The notes under the pieces were generated by a model. That model was not told where the DNA came from. It did not search any database and saw nothing but the letters and a program-made list of their open reading frames with translations. From positions 62,001 through 126,000 of the forward strand of contig JBIOHP010000007.1 of the NCBI GenBank assembly GCA_044449065.1: 64,000 bases of DNA, in the 5' to 3' direction. This document shows positions 54,467 to 62,394 of the stretch, one piece after another. The stretch's first letter is position 1; each line of letters starts with the position of its first letter. The position numbers and the translations under genes were made by a program. Source of the DNA: JBIOHP01 sp044449065 (lineage in GTDB: Bacteria; Bacteroidota; Ignavibacteria; UBA10030; SZUA-254).

Positions 54467-56647
54467 CTACTTCATCAAAAGCATTTTTTTTGTTGTGGAA
54501 TAATTTCCTGTTTGGAACTTTATTAAATACACTCCGCTTGGTAGACCTTTCCCCTCCCAATTTACCCGATATGTACCGGGTGGTTTCATTTCATGAACGA
54601 GCTTTGCAACTTCCTGCCCCAATATGTTATATACGCTTAACGTAACCATTCCCGCCGTCGGTAGAGAATATTCTATCGTTGTTGCGGGATTAAAGGGATT
54701 GGGGTAATTTTGCTGCAAGCTAAACTCACGCGGTATTTCCTTTTGAGAGACCGGCACGGATGTGATCATCTCGGAGAGGGGACGCTTCCAGACACCGCCA
54801 TCCCTAAAAGTTGCGGCAAATAAGTTTGTACCGCTAACCCCCAGAGAACCAATAATAGTGTCTATTAATCCATTGTTCACTGAAGACCATGTGGAACCGA
54901 TATTAGTAGAGACAAATACACCTCCACGAGTCCCTGCGAAGAAAATCGGATCGCCTCCTTCGTTGGACCTAACAGCAAGTGCAACGTGATTAATGTTTGG
55001 AAGTCCATTATCGCAAGCAATCCAGTTTGTGCCGCTATTGGTTGAACGAAATACGCCACCTCCTGCTGTACCTGCAATGAGGTTGGTACCGCTCACGGCG
55101 AGAGTGTTAACAAAAGGTGTATTGAGTCCTTCGTTAACAGCATTCCATTTTAAGCCATTATTGGTGGAAAGAAACACTCCACCTGACGTCCCTGCAAACA
55201 GATCTGCGCCTCCTGCCCCATTGGGATTTGCTGTGAGCACCCATACCGCAAGATTTGTTAAACCATCATTAACTATAGACCAAGTTGCGCCATTATTGGA
55301 CGAAACGAGAACGCCAGCCCCATTTGTAGCTGCGAAAATCTTCGTGCCAATAATAGCAAGAGCTCCAATATAAGTATTGGTTATTCCAGTGGGGTACCAA
55401 TTCCAACCGTTGTCCGTGGAACGAAAAACTCCTTTATAATAAGTTCCAGCGAAGATATTACCCGGTTTGTTCGTATCAACGGTAAGTGACATGATATAAG
55501 GATCGGACAGACCTGAACTCGCAGGGTTCCAGCTTGTACCGTTGTCCGTGGAAAGAAACAATCCGTCACCATCAGTCCCGGCAAATAGGTCTCCAGGTGA
55601 ACCGGGACGCGTTGCAAAAACATTGATCATCGCTTTTCTTACCCCGATTGCTTTCCAGCTCGCGCCGTCATCTGTGGAAAGAAATAGCCCATCATAAAAT
55701 GTACTGGCAAAAATATACCCAGGCAAATCGGGATGGACTGTAAGATTATGAACATTTTTATACGGAAGTCCGGTGAATTTCCAATTTGCGCCGTTATCTG
55801 TAGATAGATAAACACCCCCGGGAGTCCCCACAAAAAGATTCGTTTCGCCAGTCCTGGAAGGAGTAACGACAAGGGCATTCGCTGAATAGGTCATCCCAGC
55901 GACTGACCAGCTTGCCCCATCGTTGGTGGAAAGGAAAACTCCCCCATCAGTCCCCGCGAAAAGATTTGTACCGCATCCTGCAAATGCCCAAATAAGAGTA
56001 CTTGTTAAACCGGCATTGACCGGGTTCCAGCTTGCCCCATTATTAGTCGTTAAGAAGACACCACTACCTTCAGTACCTGCAAAAAGCTTTATACCGCTTG
56101 ACCTATCAACGTTCACGCTTAGTGCAGTCACCCTTAGTTCTGTCAAGCCGTGATTGATCTCAACCCAACTTGATTCAATGTTTGTAGATTGAAACACTCC
56201 ACCACCATATACACTTGCGTACAGATTCGTGCCGCCTTCTCCGTTGGAACTAACAATAAGATCATGTATAATTGGGTTTGACAATCCCTTATTGATGTCG
56301 TTCCAGTTTGTACCATTGTCCGTGGATAGAAAAACTCCCTCGTCAGTCCCAGCATAGAGATTCACGCCGCCAGCTCCATTTGGGCTGACGGTGAGAACCG
56401 GGACATAACGAGTGGGTAACCCATTGATTACGGGATTCCATGTTGTGCCCCAGTTGGTTGAAAGACATAGCCCGTAATTATAACTGCCAGCAAAGAGATT
56501 AGTGTGGCCTGAACTATCTGAGGTAACGGCGATTGATAAGACATCATCGGCGTACGGTCCATTCGTCGGCACCCATTGGGAAAAAAGCGAAGAGTTACAA
56601 CAATGCGTTAAAAGAAAGATTGCCGCGAAAACTGTCAAGTTCTTCAT
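54467..56647 (-). CDS. Secreted T9SS cargo protein with BNR/Asp-box beta-propeller repeats
   Basis: The 726-residue protein has a signal peptide and about 13 repeats of the type NLFAGT-x-GGVFLSTDNGTSW with the Asp-box S-x-D-x-G-x-x-W at the end of each. These are blades of one or two YCF48/sialidase-like propellers covering residues about 25-620. The T9SS tail follows (LQQNYPNPFNPATTIEYSL to TTKKMLLMK). Asp-box propellers can be glycosidases or pure scaffolds; no catalytic Arg triad or Tyr/Glu pair could be recognised, so a scaffold or sensor role is at least as likely. Confidence 0.85.
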   Translation of the reverse strand: MKNLTVFAAIFLLTHCCNSSLFSQWVPTNGPYADDVLSIAVTSDSSGHTNLFAGSYNYGLCLSTNWGTTWNPVINGLPTRYVPVLTVSPNGAGGVNLYAGTDEGVFLSTDNGTNWNDINKGLSNPIIHDLIVSSNGEGGTNLYASVYGGGVFQSTNIESSWVEINHGLTELRVTALSVNVDRSSGIKLFAGTEGSGVFLTTNNGASWNPVNAGLTSTLIWAFAGCGTNLFAGTDGGVFLSTNDGASWSVAGMTYSANALVVTPSRTGETNLFVGTPGGVYLSTDNGANWKFTGLPYKNVHNLTVHPDLPGYIFASTFYDGLFLSTDDGASWKAIGVRKAMINVFATRPGSPGDLFAGTDGDGLFLSTDNGTSWNPASSGLSDPYIMSLTVDTNKPGNIFAGTYYKGVFRSTDNGWNWYPTGITNTYIGALAIIGTKIFAATNGAGVLVSSNNGATWSIVNDGLTNLAVWVLTANPNGAGGADLFAGTSGGVFLSTNNGLKWNAVNEGLNTPFVNTLAVSGTNLIAGTAGGGVFRSTNSGTNWIACDNGLPNINHVALAVRSNEGGDPIFFAGTRGGVFVSTNIGSTWSSVNNGLIDTIIGSLGVSGTNLFAATFRDGGVWKRPLSEMITSVPVSQKEIPREFSLQQNYPNPFNPATTIEYSLPTAGMVTLSVYNILGQEVAKLVHEMKPPGTYRVNWEGKGLPSGVYLIKFQTGNYSTTKKMLLMK

Positions 56648-56996
56648 TATACAACCCCTTCATTCTTTTGAAAAATGAAACTGTTGATATATCTATGAAC
56701 TGACGGCTTTTCATCGAGTCAATTGGGTAAGCAGCCGGTATCGTTCGCAATGCCGTCAGAAGGTAATCTGCGAAATATTTATGGATTTGTCAAGCGATTG
56801 GGATGTTAAACGTCCGACCCGTCATCCCGCCTGGCCAGCGGGCAAGGCGTGTGAGTCTATCCGAGAACTCGTAGTAGCGGGTCACCAGACCCGCGCGAAT
56901 ACTCAATCGGATTCATAATAGCCGCCGATCCGGTGATCGGCTACTACAAAACATGGTTCTCGGACACACTCATGTCCGACACCACATTTATTAACC
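56648..56996. other. Intergenic region with two palindromic repeats
   Basis: Two REP-like palindromes are present at 56871-56894 (GTAGTA, then GCGGGTC-ACCA-GACCCGC) and at 56918-56947 (TAGCCG, CCGATC-CGGT-GATCGG, CTACTAC). They share the GTAGTA/TACTAC end. The remainder is a normal spacer between the propeller gene and pdxB. Confidence 0.5.
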
Positions 56997-58160
56997 TTAT
57001 ATCAACCGCGAAGAATAATCAATTTTAAAATCCAACTCCCGAATAACCCCCTCAACCGCGGCGTGCGCGGGAGGAAGAAACACCGTCCAGTTTGAAAATT
57101 CGCGCCGGACGCCGTACCCGGTTCGGAGTTTCATGAACTCCCGTGCAAATTGATCCGGCGGCAGCGAGGACAACCGCCTGAGCTGTTCGTCGTCGAGTGC
57201 AATATCATACGCCGATTTCACGATCCGGTGGAGGACTTCCTCAGCGGGAAGCTTTTCGGCGGTGGGGTGGATTTCGGTATCTCCCGTGAAACCGATTTCG
57301 TCGAGCGGGTCCCATGGCGCCTCGATAGCAAAAAATCTGCAAAACGTTTCGCGCACCATCCACACGGCGTTCATTTTGCCTTCAATGGAATATCCCGCAA
57401 TATGCGGCGTGGCTATCGTGATTAACGGGAGGAGATCGGAATCAAAGTGCGGCTCGTTTTCCCATACGTCGATAACCGTGGCAGCGATCCGCTTCTCCGC
57501 AATCGCTTCCTTCAACGCAACAGAATCAACAACAGCCCCGCGCGAAGTGTTGATGAAAATAACTCCCGGATTCATCCTTCCGATGCGATCCCTGTTGAAA
57601 AGATGAAACGTCGCGTCGGGACCGGTTTTCGTCAACGGGACATGCAGGGTAATAATGTCAGCGTGCAGCACCCTATCGAGCGGATGAAATTTTTTATCGC
57701 CTGTCGTACGGGCAAGCGGCGGATCGTTCTGTAAAACAGCCATCCCCAGCGCATCTGCGGCTTTTACGATTTTGCTTCCTATATTCCCAACGCCTATAAC
57801 ACCGATTGTTTTTCCCTTGAGCGAAAATCCATTGACGCGCGCAAGGTTCAGCAGCGCCGCTACGACGTACTCCTTCACCGAGTTGGCATTGCATCCCGGC
57901 GCGTTCGCATGGATAATTTCCTGTGAATTTAAGTATGGAATATCAAGATGATCGGTTCCGGAGGTCGGCGTACCGATAAATTTCACCCGGTTTCCATCCA
58001 GCAGGGCGCCGTTTACTTTGGTTTCCGAGCGGACAATCAACACATCGGCTCCGCGGATATTTTCCGCCTTGAAATCCGCCGTATCGATCCCCTTCACCTC
58101 GCCGAGCGAGTGGAACGCTTTTTCAGCAAAGGGAATATTTTTATCGACGATAATTATCAT
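56997..58160 (-). CDS. pdxB: Erythronate-4-phosphate dehydrogenase
   Basis: The 387-residue protein belongs to the D-2-hydroxyacid dehydrogenases and matches PdxB, second step of the DXP-dependent pyridoxal phosphate route. NAD site GVIGVGNIGSKIVKAA (about 119-134), catalytic Arg in NTSRGAVVDS, Glu in WENEPHFD, and His in PHIAGYSIEGK are all present. The C-terminal extension (about 290-387) with FARE-x-MKLRTGYGVRREF is the PdxB-specific dimerisation domain that separates it from SerA. It is divergently oriented to the SDR gene, with about 130 bases between starts. Confidence 0.92.
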   Translation of the reverse strand: MIIIVDKNIPFAEKAFHSLGEVKGIDTADFKAENIRGADVLIVRSETKVNGALLDGNRVKFIGTPTSGTDHLDIPYLNSQEIIHANAPGCNANSVKEYVVAALLNLARVNGFSLKGKTIGVIGVGNIGSKIVKAADALGMAVLQNDPPLARTTGDKKFHPLDRVLHADIITLHVPLTKTGPDATFHLFNRDRIGRMNPGVIFINTSRGAVVDSVALKEAIAEKRIAATVIDVWENEPHFDSDLLPLITIATPHIAGYSIEGKMNAVWMVRETFCRFFAIEAPWDPLDEIGFTGDTEIHPTAEKLPAEEVLHRIVKSAYDIALDDEQLRRLSSLPPDQFAREFMKLRTGYGVRREFSNWTVFLPPAHAAVEGVIRELDFKIDYSSRLI

Positions 58161-58293
58161 GAAGTGTCAACAAGATACTCAACAAATGAGTGAGAATCAA
58201 AAGTCGGGAAAGGAAGAACGATGCAGCAACCGCCACATTTTCTTTCTATTTATTATCTTTATTCAACATTTATATCATATTTCAAACATCATT

Positions 58294-59052
58294 ATGATAG
58301 AGTTACATAATCAGGTTGCACTCATTACCGGCGGATCGCGGGGAATCGGCGCTGCGGCCGCACGATACCTCGGTAAAGCAGGAGCCCGCGTTGTGATAAC
58401 ATATCGCACAAACAAACGCGCCGCTGAGAGTGTTGTTCAAAATCTCAGAAATTCAGGCATAACGATCCATGCTCTTCAAGGGAGCATCGAAAACGAATCG
58501 GATTGCAGGCGAATTTGCAGAGAAACGATGAAGTTATTTGGACGCATCGATATCCTTGTGAATTCAGCGGGAATATGGGAATACGGCGAGATCGGCAAAA
58601 TGTCGGTGAGGGAATGGCAAAAAACTATCGATATCAATTTAACAGGCACATTTTTACTGTGTAATGCTGTTGTGCCGATAATGAAGAAGCAGAAATACGG
58701 CAGAATCATCAACGTTTCGAGCACCGCAGGACAACGCGGCGAAGCGTTTCATTCTCATTATGCTGCGTCCAAAGGCGGTGTTATTGCTTTGACAAAATCT
58801 CTGGCTCCGGAATTGATTCCTCATGGAATTTGGGTCAATTGTGTCGCTCCCGGCTGGGTAAATACCGATATGACAGCCGATGAACTCAAGAAACCATCAG
58901 CAAAAAAAGAAATATTAAGAACGATACCGCGTAAAAAAATTGGAACGGCGGAAGAAATTGCAGGTCCAATTTTATTTCTCGCGTCCGATTTGGCGAACAA
59001 CGTTGTGGGTGAAATTTTGAATGTAAACGGTGGAAGTGTGCTTTGCGGTTAA
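58294..59052 (+). CDS. Short-chain dehydrogenase/reductase (FabG-like)
   Basis: This protein has 252 residues from the ATG at 58294; the open frame extends far upstream but that part overlaps pdxB in antisense and looks non-coding. The classic SDR set is complete: TGGSRGIG (12-19), NSAG, VSSTAG with catalytic Ser, and Y-x3-K as YAASKGG. The C-terminal LASDLANNVVGEILNVNGGSV is the FabG-type end. It may be a 3-oxoacyl-ACP reductase or a related alcohol dehydrogenase; substrate cannot be read from sequence. Confidence 0.9.
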   Translation: MIELHNQVALITGGSRGIGAAAARYLGKAGARVVITYRTNKRAAESVVQNLRNSGITIHALQGSIENESDCRRICRETMKLFGRIDILVNSAGIWEYGEIGKMSVREWQKTIDINLTGTFLLCNAVVPIMKKQKYGRIINVSSTAGQRGEAFHSHYAASKGGVIALTKSLAPELIPHGIWVNCVAPGWVNTDMTADELKKPSAKKEILRTIPRKKIGTAEEIAGPILFLASDLANNVVGEILNVNGGSVLCG

Positions 59053-59334
59053 AAAATAGCTGATTTCAATATGCCAAAAACAGCCAGTTTTCGGCATTTC
59101 TACAAAATATCCCCAAAAATCTTATCCTTTTCAGTATTTTTATTTGCATAATTCTGATTTTTTTGTATATTTTAGCGTTATTCAATGATTTCACAAAACT
59201 CATTTAGACGTTTTAATTATGTTCGAAACGTCCATTTTATTGAGTAATGTGCGTATCTCTTGAATAAAATATTTGACTAAGGGACAGTTGCAGTAAAGAT
59301 ATCAATCATTATTTTGTACCGGGTAGCTTAAACA

Positions 59335-60456
59335 TTGGCTAAAAAGAGAACGCTAAAGATAAAAATATCAAAACCGCATCCCATGAAGGGAAAAGCGATC
59401 GTTCCAAGTCCCATCCCAAAGAATATCCGTATAGCGAATCTTGTTGATAATTATTTTCATGCGTATAATGCGGGCAGATTGCGCGAAGCGTGCCAGCTAT
59501 TCACGAAAAAAATGCTTGTTTCCAAGTCCACGGTGGGTATCAGTATTACCGGCGCGCTCACGCCAGCCGGATTGGGCGGTTCCTGCATTGTTCCGTTAAT
59601 GAAAGCCGGTTTCATCGATTGGATGATTATCACCGGCGCAAACCTGTATCACGACACGCATTTCTCAATCGGACGTTCGTTGCACAGGGGAACGCCATTT
59701 ACCGACGACCGTTCACTCCGGAAAGCGGGCATCATCCGAATTTACGATATCTTATTTGATTACGAGGTGCTGTTATCCACGGACGCCTTTCTTCGAAAAA
59801 TCATCCGCGGCGATGAATTCCAACGTGAGATGGGCACAGCGGAATTTCATTACCGTCTCGGAAGGTATGTGTATGAACGGGAAGTTATTCTCGGGATAAG
59901 AAACAACAGCATTCTTTCAGCCGGATATCGCTGCGGAGTGCCGATCTATACCTCGTCTCCAGGCGATAGTTCCATTGGGATGAATATCGCGGAGGTTGAA
60001 CTTGCCGGGTATAAAACACGGATCGATCCGCTGCTCGACGTTAATGAGACAGCGGCAATCGTCCTCAACGCGAAGCGCTCAGGCGGAATCAGCAGCGTCA
60101 TTATCTTCGGCGGCGGTTCGCCGAAAAATTTTATGCTCCAGACCGAACCGCAAATTCAGGAAGTCCTCGGCATCAAGGAAAAAGGGCACGATTATTTTTT
60201 GCAGATCACGGACGCCCGTCCCGATACCGGCGGATTATCCGGCGCAACTCCAGCAGAAGCGGTCACCTGGGGTAAGGTCGATCCCGATAAATTGCCCGAT
60301 GCGGTGGTGGCATATCTCGATTCAACCATCGCAATGCCGGTGATGACCTCGTACGCGCTGGCCAAAGTGCGAAGAAGACGCTTGAAGAAATTATACTATA
60401 AGCGGAAAGAGCTATTGGAAAAGTTGCGAAAAGCATATATCAAAGCACAACGATGA
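59335..60456 (+). CDS. Deoxyhypusine-synthase-family protein
   Basis: The 373-residue protein belongs to the deoxyhypusine synthase fold. It has the NAD-binding and spermidine-site features VGISITGALTPAGLG, ANLYHDTHFSIGRSLH, IIFGGGSPKNF and the catalytic-lysine block GATPAEAVTWGKVD (Lys about 314). In eukaryotes and archaea this enzyme modifies eIF5A; bacterial family members are thought to make homospermidine or related polyamines, and no eIF5A-like target is expected here. The start is TTG at 59335, with an internal ATG at 59383 as alternative; the first residues are lysine-rich either way. A basic C-terminal tail (RRRRLKKLYYKRKELLEKL) is unusual. Confidence 0.87.
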   Translation: MAKKRTLKIKISKPHPMKGKAIVPSPIPKNIRIANLVDNYFHAYNAGRLREACQLFTKKMLVSKSTVGISITGALTPAGLGGSCIVPLMKAGFIDWMIITGANLYHDTHFSIGRSLHRGTPFTDDRSLRKAGIIRIYDILFDYEVLLSTDAFLRKIIRGDEFQREMGTAEFHYRLGRYVYEREVILGIRNNSILSAGYRCGVPIYTSSPGDSSIGMNIAEVELAGYKTRIDPLLDVNETAAIVLNAKRSGGISSVIIFGGGSPKNFMLQTEPQIQEVLGIKEKGHDYFLQITDARPDTGGLSGATPAEAVTWGKVDPDKLPDAVVAYLDSTIAMPVMTSYALAKVRRRRLKKLYYKRKELLEKLRKAYIKAQR

Positions 60457-60601
60457 AGGCCCTCTCAGACACACCGTCATCGAGTAATCATAGTATAGCG
60501 GTAAATGTATAGTCCAAAAATAAATTTAAACCATTCCCTCACTGAGGGACTCGTCCGGGCAACCGGGCGGGATTACACCAATCACAACAAGGAGATATGA
60601 G

Positions 60602-60799
60602 ATGAACAGATTCTCAGAGTTACGCGAGCTGCTCGGCACCTTCGAAAAAGACTTTATCAAGTTTTATGAGAAGGGGAATAAATCCGCGGGAACACGCGTG
60701 CGAAAGCATATGAATGAGTTAAAGAAGAAAGCTCAGGAAATCCGCAAGGAAGTTCAGGAGATGAAAGCAACGCAGACGGGCCCCGAAACCGGAGCTTAG
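60602..60799 (+). CDS. Histone H1-like (Hc1-type) DNA-binding protein
   Basis: This is a 65-residue basic, helix-rich protein with FEKDFIKFYEKGNKSAGTRVRKHMNELKK and a second lysine-glutamate helix, the recognised pattern of Hc1-like proteins in Bacteroidota and Chlorobiota. These are thought to bind DNA non-specifically and compact or organise the nucleoid. AAGGAG lies 8 bases before the ATG and a strong terminator follows, implying an independent, well-expressed transcript. Confidence 0.85.
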   Translation: MNRFSELRELLGTFEKDFIKFYEKGNKSAGTRVRKHMNELKKKAQEIRKEVQEMKATQTGPETGA

Positions 60800-60823
60800 T
60801 TTCTCAGCGTATTCAATGCAATT

Positions 60824-60876
60824 AAGAGACTTCCGCAACGCTTGCATAAAGTGAAGGGGGAGTCTCTTCGTTTTTT
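60824..60876 (+). terminator. Rho-independent terminator after the Hc1-like gene
   Basis: AAGAGACT at 60824-60831 pairs with AGTCTCTT at 60861-60868, extended by TCC/GGG pairing, then CG and TTTTTT. The loop is long but the T tract is clear. Confidence 0.8.
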
Positions 60877-61122
60877 AATCACTTCCCTGGAAACGAGCCG
60901 AAACCGGTAATTCAGGGCACTAAGACACATCTAATTGTAATGAGTCATTCCGAACTTGTTTCGGAATCTAATTGCTTTTAGACCCTGATCCCGACCAGAG
61001 TCGGGACAGGGTGACTCCCAGATGGTTTTTCAGCACCCTGTTATGCAAAGGCTGCACAGCCAGGGATGCGATAGACTCCGATCGGGGAGTCGATTTTCAG
61101 GAACAATAAGGGGAAAACTCCG
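60877..61122. other. Intergenic region with a dispersed palindrome
   Basis: At 60944-60969 a CATTCCGAACTTGTTTCGGAAT palindrome matches, in opposite orientation, the one at 26193-26219. Just downstream is an imperfect repeat with ACCCTG and CAGGGT around GTCGGGA. The last 25 bases hold AAGGGG, the ribosome-binding site of the M19 gene. Confidence 0.5.
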
Positions 61123-62319
61123 GTGAACGCACTATTACTGAAAAAGCTCTTATTTCTTTTCTTACCGTTACTTTGTACGCTGGAATTCCTCCAGGGTGAT
61201 GACCACAAAATCCTCCATACCAAGGCGCTTGTTGTCGATACCCACAACGACGTCGCCCAGCGGATAATGAACGGCGAGGATATATCCAAACGCACCGATC
61301 ATGGCCAATCGGATCTTCCCCGTTTCAAAGAAGGCGGTCTCGACGTCGAAGTGTTCTCCATCTGGGTTCCGCCGGAAAAAACAAAACCGAGCTATTTTGA
61401 ACAGGCAAACGACCAGATCGATTCAATCGAGTATCTCGCGAAGCGAAATAGCGGGACTATGGGCATGGCGCGCACAGCGAACGAAGTTGAAAAAATGGCG
61501 GGCGATGGAAAATTTGTCGCCATGCTAGGGCTTGAAGGGGGCCACCCGATCGAAAACAACCTGAAAAAATTAGAAAATTTTTACCGCCGCGGCGTACGCT
61601 ACATGACCCTGACCTGGAATAACAGCGCCGATTGGGCGACCTCGGCAAAAGATGAAACCGATCCCAAGTTCCGCCGCCATAAAGGACTCACCGATTTCGG
61701 CAAACAGGTTATTAAAAAAATGAACGATATGGGAATGATGGTCGACGTTTCCCATGTGGGAGAACAAACCTTTTGGGACGTTATCCATACAAGCAGAAAA
61801 CCAATTATCGCGTCGCATTCATCGGCGTGGGCGCTTTGCCATAACCGCAGAAATCTGAAAGACGACCAGTTGAAAGCAATTGCAGATAATGGCGGTGTGG
61901 TGTTTATCAATTTCGCTCCGTGGTTTATCGATAGCACATTTGCCGGGAAAGAAAGCAAAATGAAGGCAAAAAATGCGGCGCGGATCGATTCATTCATTAA
62001 GGCAAATAAATTTCCCGACGCGTTCACGCAGGATCAGCGGGTTGCCGAATTTCTTGCAGATCAGTACCTGTCCATCCGCCCGCCGCTGAGCAAACTGATC
62101 GATCATTTTGATTATGTGGCAAAATTGATCGGCGCCGATCACGTGGGTATCGGCTCCGATTTCGACGGCATCAGCGTAACGCCGCTGGATATGGACGATG
62201 TTACCCACCTTCCCCTCATCACCAGCGAGCTGTTAAAACGCGGCTACTCCGCCGACGACGTCAAAAAAATCCTCGGTGAAAATTTTTTACGGGTATTGAG
62301 GGAAAACGAGAAGAAGTAA
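61123..62319 (+). CDS. Membrane dipeptidase, peptidase family M19
   Basis: The 398-residue zinc protein has an N-terminal hydrophobic signal (KKLLFLFLPLLCTLEFL) and the M19 metal ligands: DTHND (about 39-43), LGLEGGHPIEN with bridging Glu, VDVSHVG and SHSSAWALC. The substrate-binding block DHVGIGSDFDGI is also present. It hydrolyses dipeptides, including D-amino-acid dipeptides, in the periplasm. GTG is the likely start, with AAGGGG at about 61111. It is convergent with the FG-GAP gene and separated from it by a hairpin. Confidence 0.93.
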   Translation: MNALLLKKLLFLFLPLLCTLEFLQGDDHKILHTKALVVDTHNDVAQRIMNGEDISKRTDHGQSDLPRFKEGGLDVEVFSIWVPPEKTKPSYFEQANDQIDSIEYLAKRNSGTMGMARTANEVEKMAGDGKFVAMLGLEGGHPIENNLKKLENFYRRGVRYMTLTWNNSADWATSAKDETDPKFRRHKGLTDFGKQVIKKMNDMGMMVDVSHVGEQTFWDVIHTSRKPIIASHSSAWALCHNRRNLKDDQLKAIADNGGVVFINFAPWFIDSTFAGKESKMKAKNAARIDSFIKANKFPDAFTQDQRVAEFLADQYLSIRPPLSKLIDHFDYVAKLIGADHVGIGSDFDGISVTPLDMDDVTHLPLITSELLKRGYSADDVKKILGENFLRVLRENEKK

Positions 62320-62334
62320 TCATTGAAGATAGAA

Positions 62335-62377
62335 AATGAAGAAGCCCCGCCGTACAGAGATGACGAGGCTTCATTTT
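62335..62377. terminator. Bidirectional terminator
   Basis: AATGAAG and GCCCCG pair with CGAGGC and CTTCATT around a GTACAGAGATGA loop region; short T runs follow on both strands. It lies between the convergent M19 and FG-GAP genes. Confidence 0.65.
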
Positions 62378-62394
62378 GAATAAATCAACGTTTA

